From an uncultured Collinsella sp. (lineage in GTDB: Bacteria > Actinomycetota > Coriobacteriia > Coriobacteriales > Coriobacteriaceae): a DNA stretch of 55,484 bases. A program made the translations under genes and the position numbers. Shown piece by piece: positions 32,210-41,092 of this stretch (position 1 is its first letter; each line of letters starts with the position of its first letter). The notes under the pieces are model-generated. The model was not told where the DNA came from. It saw only the letters and a program-made list of their open reading frames with translations, and did no database searches. The DNA is taken from contig CABSKX010000006.1 of assembly GCA_902478365.1 (NCBI GenBank), positions 1-55,484 of the forward strand, in the 5' to 3' direction.

Positions 32210-33694
32210 ATGTCAGTCATCAAGATGTTCGGCTATGAGGCCGCGCAGCAAACGGAGTATCAGACCAAGAAGTGGGCGACTGAGGAGGAGATGCAGGCGC
32301 TGTCATCCGGCGATGAGCAGCGCGATGTGATCTTGGCACAGGGCGCTACGGTTGCCTTTTACGAGGACGACAAGCATTGGGAGACGAGCGTGTCCAACAA
32401 TGTTTTTGCCTTTGGAGGTACCGGCAGCGGCAAAACGGCGAGTTTCATTTTGCCCAACCTGCTCAATCACCACGAGTGCTGCTATGTGGTCACAGACACC
32501 AAGGGTGAGCTGCTGCGCCGTACGGGGAAGGGCTTTGAAGAGGACGGCTACGAGGTGACGGTTCTCGATACTGTTAATCCCGAGCAGTCGGCCGGATACG
32601 ACCCTCTGCGTTACGTGATGGATGTCGAGGATATCCCCACCACAGTGGCGGCAATCATGGAGGGGGTCGAACCTGACAGGCGTAGCTTTAAGGATGATCC
32701 GTTCTGGGATAACGCAAACGATCTGCTGCTTCGAGCAATTGTTGGAATCCTGTATCTCCTGGAGACCCTTGCCGGCACCCTTGCGCCGGGCGAGGATCCC
32801 AGTGCTCCGCGCCGCTACCTTAAGATGAACAACGTTTTTAAACTGGCTGCGCTCATCAAGGTCACGGGAGATGGCGAGGGGCGATTCCCGTTGGACTACC
32901 TTGTGGAGGAGGTGGAGTCCAAGGAGTTCCTCGATAAGTATGGGGCGGTGAACGCAGACCTGTACGGCGTTGAGCAGTATCGCGATTTTCGTGGGGCGGC
33001 CGATAGGACGCTTAAGAGTATTCTGATCACGCTCAATGCAACTATCTCGCGGCTTAAGACGCCTCAGCTCATGCGCGTTTTTGAGCATGACGAGATGCGT
33101 CTTGATCGTATCGACGAGGGCAAGCGCGTGATCGATCTTAAGGTGAGCGACAACGATTCGGCTAATGCATGGCTTGCGAACGTTGCCCTTAAGCAGCTGT
33201 TTAACCTTGCCCAGCGCCGTGCCGATGCCAGCCCCAGCGGCCATTTGCAGCGTCGCGTGCAGTTTGTGCTCGATGAGTTTCCCAATGTGGGCCGCATCCC
33301 CGATTTTGAGCGCAGCATTGCGACTGTGCGCAGTCGCGGCATTAGCTTTTTGATGTGTGCGCAATCGCTGAGCCAGCTCGATGTCGTGTACGGCAAATCC
33401 ACGGCGCTTACCATCCTCGATAACTGCGATAGTTTGGTCTATATGGGCGGCGGCAGCAACATCGCGACGCAGAACTACATAAGCGAACTGTGTGGCGAGT
33501 CGGTTTTGGGCACCAAGTACGTGGGCGCCGAGCGCACTGCCGTAGATGTGCGCGGTTGCGTGATGACCCCAGGCGAGGTTGGGCTTATGCCCCGCACCGA
33601 TTGCCTGGTCAAGGTGACCGGCATGCGACCCTTCCGCGCCAAGAAGTACTTTTGCGCCGATCACCCCAATGCTGCCAAGTGGCTGAGGGATTAG
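32210..33694 (+). CDS. VirD4/TraG-like coupling ATPase without membrane anchor
   Basis: A 494-aa VirD4/TraG/TraD-family ATPase. Walker A FGGTGSGKTASF (about residue 67-78), Walker B VQFVLDEFPNVG (about 350), and SRGISFLMCAQSLSQLDVVYG match type IV coupling proteins, and KWATEEEMQAL near the N-terminus matches the segment that usually follows the membrane anchor. The two N-terminal transmembrane helices of normal coupling proteins are missing. No relaxase, VirB4 or mating-channel genes are in the window, so conjugation itself is not supported. It lies next to a ClpP-like protease, with a hairpin between them. Confidence 0.85.
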   Translation: MSVIKMFGYEAAQQTEYQTKKWATEEEMQALSSGDEQRDVILAQGATVAFYEDDKHWETSVSNNVFAFGGTGSGKTASFILPNLLNHHECCYVVTDTKGELLRRTGKGFEEDGYEVTVLDTVNPEQSAGYDPLRYVMDVEDIPTTVAAIMEGVEPDRRSFKDDPFWDNANDLLLRAIVGILYLLETLAGTLAPGEDPSAPRRYLKMNNVFKLAALIKVTGDGEGRFPLDYLVEEVESKEFLDKYGAVNADLYGVEQYRDFRGAADRTLKSILITLNATISRLKTPQLMRVFEHDEMRLDRIDEGKRVIDLKVSDNDSANAWLANVALKQLFNLAQRRADASPSGHLQRRVQFVLDEFPNVGRIPDFERSIATVRSRGISFLMCAQSLSQLDVVYGKSTALTILDNCDSLVYMGGGSNIATQNYISELCGESVLGTKYVGAERTAVDVRGCVMTPGEVGLMPRTDCLVKVTGMRPFRAKKYFCADHPNAAKWLRD

Positions 33695-33732
33695 TCCTTG
33701 CAGCTTTGTGTACCCCATCTTGCATGTTTTGT

Positions 33733-33775
33733 CGCACGGCTTCCGTTGGCCGTAAGCCGTGCGGTCCAGTTTTTG
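33733..33775 (+). terminator. Terminator-like hairpin between VirD4-like and ClpP-like genes
   Basis: CGCACGGCTT (33733-33742) pairs perfectly with AAGCCGTGCG (33754-33763); TTTTT follows at about 33770-33774 after a 6-nt gap. Partial termination is likely. Confidence 0.6.
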
Positions 33776-33809
33776 CCTCCTTACCGATTCCGTTTAGAAA
33801 GGAATTACC

Positions 33810-34412
33810 ATGCCCGTTATGTATCGTGAGCCCAGCATCATAAAGAAGTCCAAGGACGGCCGTGTTGCCGCTGTCGATATGGCAAGCGAACTGCTCAACA
33901 GCCGTGTGCTGCTGCTGGAGGGCGAGGTCAACGATGCGACCTGCAACGGCCTTATTAAGTCCATGCTGGTGCTGGAGCATCAAAGTGCGACCGAGCCCAT
34001 CACCCTCATCATCAACAGCCCGGGCGGCAGCGTCACGGCGGGGCTGGCGCTCATCGACACCATGCAGTCGCTCGATTGCCCCGTGATCACGGTGGGCGAG
34101 GGCGTCGTGGCCTCGATGGCCGCGGTGATCTTGGCCTGCGGCGACCACCGTCAGGTGTACCGCCACACGCAGGTGCTCATCCACCAACTGATGGGCGGCA
34201 CGGGCATGGCGCAGCAGACCGATATCGAGATCGTGGCCCAGCATACAGCGGCCATGCGCGCCGAGCTGGACGAGCTGCTGGCCGAGCATGGCAACCTGAG
34301 CGCCCAGGAGTTCCACGAGCTCACCGAGCGCGACTGCTGGTGCAACGCCAGGCGCGCTCTGGAGCTGGGCCTGGTGGACGAGGTGATTGCGCCCAGCAAG
34401 AAGGCGCTCTAG
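33810..34412 (+). CDS. ClpP-like serine protease
   Basis: A 200-aa protein of the ClpP fold. The catalytic serine lies in VGEGVVASMAAVIL (normally GQAASMGA), the histidine in HTQVLIHQLMGG and the aspartate in LTERDCWCNARRALELGLVDEV. PITLIINSPGGSVTAGLALID is the conserved strand-turn region. All triad residues are present, so it should be catalytically competent. It differs from housekeeping ClpP around the serine and lies in an accessory region beside a VirD4-like ATPase and two unknown genes. It may process a protein of this mobile or defence module. ATG 33810 follows AGAAAGGAAT. Confidence 0.88.
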   Translation: MPVMYREPSIIKKSKDGRVAAVDMASELLNSRVLLLEGEVNDATCNGLIKSMLVLEHQSATEPITLIINSPGGSVTAGLALIDTMQSLDCPVITVGEGVVASMAAVILACGDHRQVYRHTQVLIHQLMGGTGMAQQTDIEIVAQHTAAMRAELDELLAEHGNLSAQEFHELTERDCWCNARRALELGLVDEVIAPSKKAL

Positions 34413-34486
34413 CGGGGCGCATGCCTTACAAGTACGTTGTGCAGGGCGAACAAGTGCGTAAATTCACAGCCAGAAAGAGGTTGAAC

Positions 34487-35278
34487 ATGAACAGGATTTG
34501 GGACGTCGATGGCATTGAGTGGGAAGACCTGCCCACCGTGAGCGACCTGCTGTGCGCTGCGGACACAAAGATCCTGGCGCGTGAGGTTGCCCTTCGATAT
34601 GGCGGCAAGCCGGACGGCCGCGGCCGTGGCGATAGCGAACGCAGCCTAAAGCGCGCCCGCCGCAAGGTCAAAAAGCTGCGGAAGATAGATCCCGAGCCCA
34701 GCGACAAGATCATCCTGTTGCCCAAGCATGTCATCAATCGTCGCGATGCGGGCCACGGTTTTGGCTATTACGACGTAGAGCCGTGCGCCTTTACGCGCAG
34801 TGGCGTACAAAAGTCAGGGGAGGACGCGTGTGCTGAGGTATACCCGTGGGAACTGTTCCTACTGAACGAGGAGCCTGCAAGCGTCGTTCTGGGCTATCGC
34901 GTATGGCTCGGCGGCGAATGGGACCTATGCGAACGTTATCGCTTTTTGGCTGTAGTGTGCGCCAGCGCGCTGCATCGCGTCCGCGAGCAAAAGGAGCTGC
35001 GCAAGTGTCTCAAGAAGGACGATGCAGCCTGTGACATGGACGAGGACGAGGCGATCGAAGGTGTTCGCCAAGACGTGCTGTATCCCGAGGAAGTGATCAA
35101 CGCAAAGCTCGGCGGCTATTGGGATGCGAGCCTGGGGCTCGATCTGCCCTGGAAGGACGAACATCGGCAGACTTGCACGCGGATCGACAGGGCAATCGAT
35201 GACCTGTTTATCGAGGAGACGAAGCGCTGTGCTTCGGAGCTTGGGAGGAAGCTTGGGCGTGGGTATAGAAGGCGCTGA
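34487..35278 (+). CDS. Unknown protein downstream of ClpP-like gene
   Basis: A 263-aa soluble protein I do not recognise. It begins RIWDVDGIEWEDLPTVSDLL, has a basic stretch (SLKRARRKVKKLRKIDPE), a GYYDVEPCAF...YPWELFLLNEEPASVVL segment and a charged helical C-terminus with DMDEDEAIEGV. Gene start: ATG 34487 has AAAGAGG six bases upstream; ATG 34421 would add 22 residues. It follows ClpP by 74 bp and may be its partner or substrate. No motif supports a function. Confidence 0.6.
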   Translation: MNRIWDVDGIEWEDLPTVSDLLCAADTKILAREVALRYGGKPDGRGRGDSERSLKRARRKVKKLRKIDPEPSDKIILLPKHVINRRDAGHGFGYYDVEPCAFTRSGVQKSGEDACAEVYPWELFLLNEEPASVVLGYRVWLGGEWDLCERYRFLAVVCASALHRVREQKELRKCLKKDDAACDMDEDEAIEGVRQDVLYPEEVINAKLGGYWDASLGLDLPWKDEHRQTCTRIDRAIDDLFIEETKRCASELGRKLGRGYRRR

Positions 35279-35752
35279 GAGTAATTGTCTTGAATATTGA
35301 TTGTGACTTGTGACGTTATGTGCGGCATACTGTTTGCCACCGTTGCAGTGAGTTCGAACGAGAATCGAATGAATAGACGACTAAACAATGTCGGCGATTT
35401 CCCGCGTGCAAGCAAGCGAGCTGCAGGCTCATTTGCTTCTGTGCGGGTATTAGATCGTACCTTTCTGAAAGCCGTAATTAGCACAGGGAAAAGAAATCGA
35501 GTACCTGTCGTTCACTGTTCAGATTGACTGACAATATCCGTTCGCCTTGCAGTGGGGCTAGTTCGGCTATGTCCGAACGACATGAGAGGATTAAGCAAAC
35601 TGCAATTTGTGTAGGCTTCTCTGGTGGAATGAGATGAAGTCGAATGGAAAGGACGGAATGGAAACGCTTGGCTACTGAAAGAGATTTCTGTGCATTGGCT
35701 AGTATCGGGTATAGTTTTTATCCTAGCTCTCTTTAGGTGCACGGAGGATGTT
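35279..35752 (+). other. Gap before the RM operon (474 bp)
   Basis: AT-richer than the genes to its left. It has a short hairpin (TTCGG/CCGAA near 35567-35580), short unsupported ORFs on both strands, and the SD for the methylase. I see no convincing gene; it may hold decayed sequence at an island junction. Confidence 0.4.
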
Positions 35753-37624
35753 TTGCGCTACTTGGGTAATAAGACCAATCTCTTATCCTCTATAGATAGT
35801 GTTCTCGAGAAGTATGAGATTACTGGAGAGACATTTATAGACCTGTTCTCTGGAACCGGCTCTGTGGGTGATCATTTTAAAAATCGCTATAAGATTATTT
35901 CAAATGATTACATGTACTTCGCAAGCGTTCTCGCTAATGCAAAGACAAGTTTTGGCCATGTACCGGAGTTTACGTCTTTTGTAAAAAAATATAAAACAAA
36001 TCCCTTTGACCTGCTGAACAGCAGAGAGTATGAGGCAAGCGAAAGATGCTTTGTCTTGAATAACTATTCCCCAATTGGCGACCGCATGTATTTTACGGAG
36101 GAGAATGCCCTGCGTATCGACGGCATGCGCATGGATATCGAAGAGTTTCTCAAAGAAGGTGTAGTAACAGAGCAGGAATATATGTACCTTCTCGCATCGT
36201 TGCTTGAGTGTTCGCAAGGTGTTGCGAACACCTCTGGAACATTTCAGGCCTATTTTAAGTTCTGGGAGACCCGTGCAAAGAAAAGGATAGCGATTGCGCC
36301 CCTTGAGATGAGCGACTGCGATCTCTTCACTGCCGATAATCAAGTTTTTTGTGAAAACGCCAACCGGCTGGTCAGGCATATAACAGGTGATATTGCATAC
36401 ATTGATCCGCCTTATACAGTGACTCAGTATGCTAATTCTTATCATGTGCTCGAGACCATAGCGCGTTATGATAACCCTTTGCTGTTTGGAAAAACGGGCA
36501 GAAGAAAGAATCGCATCCTATCCGATTATTCAAATAAAAAGAAAGCAATCCATCAGTTTGAAGACCTCTTTAGACAGATTGATGTTGAGCATGTATTGAT
36601 AAGCTACAGCAACCAATCGATTGTGCCTCTTGATGCGCTAGTCAAAATGGCACGCTTATTTGCCGTTAACGGAGAAGTGTATATCGAAAAATATAAATAC
36701 CGAGAGTATGCATCCAATAATTATAGCTATAAGGGAGGTTGTGAGGGTCTCAAAGAGGCGATTATATACTTTAAGAAAAATCGTTGCATAAATAAATCCC
36801 CGCTTAATTATTCTGGAAGCAAGGACGGGCTAATGCCGCGCTTGACGAAGGTGATGCCAGAACATGTGGGTACATTTGTGGATGCGATGGGGGGTGCGTT
36901 TAATGTTGGGGCAAACACGGTCGCACTAAACGAAGTCGTCTACAACGAATACAATCCCTTTGTTTTCGAAATAGTAAAGATGCTCACAACACGGTCGCCG
37001 GCAGATATGATTGCCTCTGTTGAGGAAGTTGTCACACATTTTGGTTTGACAAAGAAAAACAAAGAGGCATATGTGAAGCTTCGTGATTATTACAATGACG
37101 TGGATAGATCGCCGGTCATTCTATACACGTTGCAAATCTATGCATTCCAAAATATGATCAGGTTTAATTCCTCGCATAAAATGAATACTCCTGTTGGCAA
37201 TAATGAGTTTAATGATGGAACTCGAAGGCGAATTTTAGATTTCAGGACAAGGTCTCCTCTGGTTTCATATACATGTGGCGACTATAAAAAAATAGACATA
37301 CAGGCATATCCCGCCGATACATTATTTTACTTTGACCCCCCATACTTTATTACCAGTGCTGAATACAACGACGGAAAGCGTGGGTTTGATGGGTGGGGAA
37401 TTGAGCGGGAGAAAGACCTGCTTGATTTTCTCTTGCAGATAGATGATTCAGGCAGGTTATTTATGCTTTCAAATACTCTCGAGCATAAAGGCAGGGTCCA
37501 TCATATCTTGCAAAAATGGATACAGGAGCATGGGTTTTATGTTAGCGATATTGGTATAACCGGTGTCAAATATCCCCGGACCGAGGTTGTTGTCACGAAT
37601 TACATGCCGGTTATGAATCGATAA
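35753..37624 (+). CDS. Two-domain D12-class N6-adenine methyltransferase (M.FokI/M.LlaI-like)
   Basis: A 623-aa fusion of two Dam-like (D12) methylases. The N-terminal domain has RYLGNKTNLL, FIDLFSGTGSVGDHF (S-adenosylmethionine loop) and the catalytic DPPY in YIDPPYTVTQY (about residue 217). The C-terminal domain has NYSGSKDGLMPRL, FVDAMGGAFNVGANTV and a second DPPY in YFDPPYFITSAEY (about 527). M.FokI and M.LlaI have the same two-domain plan, each half modifying one strand of an asymmetric site. I chose TTG 35753 because GGAGG lies 5 nt upstream and D12 enzymes start near RYLGNK. The target sequence is unknown. It protects host DNA from the following nuclease genes. Confidence 0.9.
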   Translation: MRYLGNKTNLLSSIDSVLEKYEITGETFIDLFSGTGSVGDHFKNRYKIISNDYMYFASVLANAKTSFGHVPEFTSFVKKYKTNPFDLLNSREYEASERCFVLNNYSPIGDRMYFTEENALRIDGMRMDIEEFLKEGVVTEQEYMYLLASLLECSQGVANTSGTFQAYFKFWETRAKKRIAIAPLEMSDCDLFTADNQVFCENANRLVRHITGDIAYIDPPYTVTQYANSYHVLETIARYDNPLLFGKTGRRKNRILSDYSNKKKAIHQFEDLFRQIDVEHVLISYSNQSIVPLDALVKMARLFAVNGEVYIEKYKYREYASNNYSYKGGCEGLKEAIIYFKKNRCINKSPLNYSGSKDGLMPRLTKVMPEHVGTFVDAMGGAFNVGANTVALNEVVYNEYNPFVFEIVKMLTTRSPADMIASVEEVVTHFGLTKKNKEAYVKLRDYYNDVDRSPVILYTLQIYAFQNMIRFNSSHKMNTPVGNNEFNDGTRRRILDFRTRSPLVSYTCGDYKKIDIQAYPADTLFYFDPPYFITSAEYNDGKRGFDGWGIEREKDLLDFLLQIDDSGRLFMLSNTLEHKGRVHHILQKWIQEHGFYVSDIGITGVKYPRTEVVVTNYMPVMNR

Positions 37625-37656
37625 ATTACATGACCGTGTAGAAGGGATTGTGCCGT

Positions 37657-38607
37657 ATGAGAAGGTACTTATTGTTGAGTGACAAAACACCCAAACGATT
37701 CGTGAACACAATTGGCGATGGAAACGGCGGCAAACTATCGATTGAGGAGGTCGAGGATAGGATAGTATCTTGCTTAAATGAGGACAATCCCAAGCTGAAT
37801 TTAGTAGGGATACAGTATATGGATAATAAGGGACCGCTGGCGGCGGTGCCATCTTCATATTCGGGTTTAATTGCTGATAAGTTTGAATATCCTAGTGGAA
37901 CTGAAATCGCCGAGCTTGATCTCCCAACAGATACTTTTATTGAGGAAAAAGAAGACGAGGTGGCCGTTTGGCAAGTTCGGTTTTATGTATTCCTAACTCC
38001 AACAGAAATAATGGGTCGCAACGTTATGATTTCTCAACAGGTATTCCCGGATTACCTGGATCTAGTTGAAAGGGCTTTGGCCTCATCAAGCTACAGACCT
38101 ACAAACCACCCTTCGTACCTTATTAATGTATGCAATTTCGAAATTACAGCACTGAGCGTGAGGAGGAGAATTGAACTCTTTGCCGCAATGGGTTTTCGGT
38201 ATGTTGAGGTATTTACCTCATCTATAAGCGAGAAGGAAGCCCCAAGGCGATTAGAGGATATTTGCCAACGGCAGCAGTTTGAATACTCCAATGGTTTGTA
38301 TTTCTCGGATGACAAGGCGTGTACCATCGACTGCGCAAGAAGGATTATAAATATTAATGCAGACAGCTTAAGGAACAAGATTGCTCGTAGTGAAGATGGG
38401 TCGGCCGCCTTTATAGGGAGTAGCGAGAAATTCTATTGGAGCAGTGTCCTTCCCCTCGTAATTGTTGCTGCGTTTGAAGACTATGAAATTAATTATTCAG
38501 ACTACGAGAAGTTTATAGTCTCAAATCGTGCTTACTTTTTGAGGGGCGATAAATTTCCTCGGTGTGAGACTCTATTGAAATACTTTAAAAAACTAGCAAG
38601 GGGGTAG
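37657..38607 (+). CDS. Unknown subunit of the LlaI-type restriction operon
   Basis: A 316-aa protein I do not recognise. It sits between the methylase and the McrB-like GTPase, where the LlaI system of Lactococcus has an extra restriction gene (LlaI.1), so a role in target recognition or complex assembly is likely. It is mixed alpha/beta in appearance with no catalytic motif; RRRIELFAAMGFRYVEVF and YSDYEKFIVSNRAYFLRGD are the most protein-like landmarks. ATG 37657 follows GAAGGGA. It ends 4 bp before the McrB-like gene, so translation is probably coupled. Confidence 0.65.
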   Translation: MRRYLLLSDKTPKRFVNTIGDGNGGKLSIEEVEDRIVSCLNEDNPKLNLVGIQYMDNKGPLAAVPSSYSGLIADKFEYPSGTEIAELDLPTDTFIEEKEDEVAVWQVRFYVFLTPTEIMGRNVMISQQVFPDYLDLVERALASSSYRPTNHPSYLINVCNFEITALSVRRRIELFAAMGFRYVEVFTSSISEKEAPRRLEDICQRQQFEYSNGLYFSDDKACTIDCARRIININADSLRNKIARSEDGSAAFIGSSEKFYWSSVLPLVIVAAFEDYEINYSDYEKFIVSNRAYFLRGDKFPRCETLLKYFKKLARG

Positions 38608-38611
38608 CTGG

Positions 38612-39616
38612 ATGTACGAGCAGATAATTTACTTTGGCGCGCCCGGTACGGGGAAGAGCCATGCGGTTAAGGAACTCATTAAAACCCAAGATCGAAAAAC
38701 AAAGCTATTTCGCGTGACCATTCATCCCGAATTTACTTACGGTGATTTTGTCGGCCAGATATTGCCGAGGAATTCGGCGACTGGAAAAGTTGATTTTGCG
38801 TTTGTGCCAGGTCCGTTTACGCTTGCGTTGATGGCTGCTTTTAGCGATACGAATCTTCAAGTCTATTTGGTGCTGGAGGAGCTATCCAGAGGAAACACTG
38901 CCGCCATTTTCGGCGATGTATTTCAACTGTTGGATCGCAATAGATACTTTGAGAGTGAATTTGAGGTCACCAATAGGGATGTAGCTTCAGTTATTCCGGA
39001 GTTGGCGGGCGACACAATTTATCTTCCTTCAAATCTTAATATAATCGGAACCGTAAACATGAATGATCAAAATGTGTACCCAATGGACACTGCATTCAAA
39101 AGGCGTTTTGATTGGCGCTACGTTTCCTCGACTCCAGCACTTTTGAACAATGGTTCTGGCATGATTGATGGACATCTCAATAATCCTTATTTTGAGGTGG
39201 CTGCAGGCAATGGGGATAATGTAATTGATACTAATTGGTTGTCATTTTATTCTGCCTTAAATAAGTGCATCGTTGATAGGGAAAAGGGGCTTGGCCGTAA
39301 TGAGGACAGGCAGATAGGCCAGTTTTTTCTAAAGTTTAATGAACGGACGATCAGGGATTCGTATAGCCTGGAGTCAGAGCGGCGCTTGCGGGCAAAAGAA
39401 GAAATTAATAGCGTTGTCAGGGAAAAGCTGCTTCTCTATTTATGGCAAGACGTGCAGGGTACGGCTGTATTTGATAGAAGTGAGGCGCTGTTTTTAAATG
39501 AAATAACCTGCTTCGGTGATTTGTATGATAGATATGGAAAGAAACAGGTGTTTAGTGACCTATTCTTAGATGAATTCCTACGACCAAATGCAAACAAATA
39601 CAAGTATTCGGATTAA
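38612..39616 (+). CDS. McrB-like AAA+ GTPase of the restriction complex
   Basis: A 334-aa AAA+ protein of the McrB group. Walker A YFGAPGTGKSHAVKE (about residue 9), Walker B LVLEELSRGNTAAIFGDVFQLLDR, and the McrB-type sensor stretch GTVNMNDQNVYPMDTAFKRRFDW (M-N-x-x-D type) are clear. The conserved HPEFTYGDFVGQ also matches McrB AAA modules. Unlike E. coli McrB there is no separate N-terminal DNA-binding domain, so recognition may come from the upstream subunit. McrB-type motors translocate DNA and activate the McrC-like nuclease. It starts 4 bp after the previous gene. Confidence 0.88.
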   Translation: MYEQIIYFGAPGTGKSHAVKELIKTQDRKTKLFRVTIHPEFTYGDFVGQILPRNSATGKVDFAFVPGPFTLALMAAFSDTNLQVYLVLEELSRGNTAAIFGDVFQLLDRNRYFESEFEVTNRDVASVIPELAGDTIYLPSNLNIIGTVNMNDQNVYPMDTAFKRRFDWRYVSSTPALLNNGSGMIDGHLNNPYFEVAAGNGDNVIDTNWLSFYSALNKCIVDREKGLGRNEDRQIGQFFLKFNERTIRDSYSLESERRLRAKEEINSVVREKLLLYLWQDVQGTAVFDRSEALFLNEITCFGDLYDRYGKKQVFSDLFLDEFLRPNANKYKYSD

Positions 39617-39620
39617 AAAA

Positions 39621-40892
39621 ATGATAATCCTGTCTGCAAACGATGGGTCTCCTGTCGATAAAGATAAACTAAATGAGAAGGGATTTTGGGACTCTATCAA
39701 TAAGCGCCGCGATATTCGTTATCAAAATCGATACGAATACGCTGACGATGAAGAAGAAGAAGCCAACGCTGCTGCAGTCTATTGCTTTGTGGGCTTTGTT
39801 GCAAACGCGAACAGTGATCTCCTGGTGGTGTTGCCCAAGTGCCTCGAAACGAGCGATTCCGATTTTGAGGCTAAGAATCTGTTCGAGGTTATCAAGAAGC
39901 ACGCTCAGCGCCATCCGAGTTTATACATCGGCCCAAATGCGTCTGAAACATATGTTAGCAATTATCCGTTTGCAGCCTATTTTGCCATTCTTAACTATTA
40001 TACTCGGTTTGGCCTGTATCGAGAAAATGAAGTACGGGTGAAGAGGGGGCTCACTCGTTCTATTAGCTGGAAAGATACGCTGAAGCGCTCTATAAAATAT
40101 GTTGTTGACGATGAGGTTGCTCCTTTTCCTGTCTACGGAAGGAAGAAACAAAACAAAACTAGTTTAATAACAGCTTGCATGGCTTTTGCGCTTGACTATA
40201 CCGCATCGAAGTTCGGCGCTATTCTGCATGCCCCGCTAAGCGGCTATGACATACCAACTGAAATGGTTTTAAATAATAGAAAAGGTGTAATTGAATATCT
40301 AATCCAGGAACGTAGTGCAACGTTTAGAGATACGAAGTTGAATTTACTTGACGCGCTAATTGACTTCTATCGCAAACTCAACTTTGGCGGTTCGCTGTAT
40401 TTGAAACATTATAAATTTGATTTAATATGGCAAGATATCGCTATGGAATATCTGTGCTCTCACTACGAAGGAATGGAGACGAATGGAATCAGCTTATCCG
40501 TTACGCCGGTGGCTAGATCTCATTTTGAGAGAAAACGTTTCTATCCTAATTTGGCAAACCCCAGGAATTTTATTGATTTAGACTACTACTATATTGATAG
40601 GACGTCTAAAGAGCAGCTTATTTTTGATGCGAAATACAAAACAAATCTGCGAGAACTGGACTATAAGCAACTTGCCTATCATTTTATTTTGGCAAATCGG
40701 AGAAATGATTCGGGCTGTGAGCCCTTATACCGCGTTACTCGGAGCGCTTTGATTTTACCGGGCATTCAGACGGGCTCTAGATTGCATTTTGAAATGGATC
40801 CGGCGTTCAACAAAGAATTTGCAGATATGAAAATATTTGAGGAACGTATAGATATGAAGCGGGCGATTGAGTATTACGTGAATGGCTCGTAA
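39621..40892 (+). CDS. McrC-like PD-(D/E)XK nuclease subunit
   Basis: A 423-aa protein with a McrC/LlaI-like C-terminal PD-(D/E)XK nuclease: the acidic FIDLDYYYID followed by LIFDAKYKTNLRE (D-A-K) and ELDYKQLAYHFIL. The N-terminal part (1-200) is the McrC-like scaffold that binds the McrB ring. ATG 39621 was chosen just after the McrB-like stop (39616); an in-frame ATG at 39570 would overlap it. This subunit should cut DNA once GTP-powered translocation is triggered. It ends the AT-rich operon. Confidence 0.82.
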   Translation: MIILSANDGSPVDKDKLNEKGFWDSINKRRDIRYQNRYEYADDEEEEANAAAVYCFVGFVANANSDLLVVLPKCLETSDSDFEAKNLFEVIKKHAQRHPSLYIGPNASETYVSNYPFAAYFAILNYYTRFGLYRENEVRVKRGLTRSISWKDTLKRSIKYVVDDEVAPFPVYGRKKQNKTSLITACMAFALDYTASKFGAILHAPLSGYDIPTEMVLNNRKGVIEYLIQERSATFRDTKLNLLDALIDFYRKLNFGGSLYLKHYKFDLIWQDIAMEYLCSHYEGMETNGISLSVTPVARSHFERKRFYPNLANPRNFIDLDYYYIDRTSKEQLIFDAKYKTNLRELDYKQLAYHFILANRRNDSGCEPLYRVTRSALILPGIQTGSRLHFEMDPAFNKEFADMKIFEERIDMKRAIEYYVNGS

Positions 40893-40978
40893 TTCATACA
40901 GCGGGAGGGGTTAAATCGGCGTGGAGAGCGCGCCTTAATAGTCATAACATCGTATGCCGGTTGTGCTACTCTTTTTGT

Positions 40979-41014
40979 GAACGGCGGAGCCCTTTATGGA
41001 TGGCTTCGCCGTTC
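40979..41014. terminator. Hairpin after the RM operon
   Basis: GAACGGCGGAGCC (40979-40991) pairs with GGCTTCGCCGTTC (41002-41014), one mismatch. No T-run follows on the plus strand, so it is a weak terminator or a repeat. Confidence 0.45.
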
Positions 41015-41092
41015 ACCGTTAAATAGCGGCACTTTCAATCTCTCGGTTATATCGACTGAATAAAATGTTGATTGTTCAGATTGGAGGCGGCT

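Noticed and set aside
32303..33718. 471-codon minus-strand ORF opposite the VirD4-like gene
   Set aside because: Antisense of a gene with clear Walker motifs; composition of a shadow frame.
32210..35278. A complete conjugative element
   Set aside because: No relaxase, VirB4, mating-channel or oriT signature is visible, so only the VirD4-like gene can be claimed.
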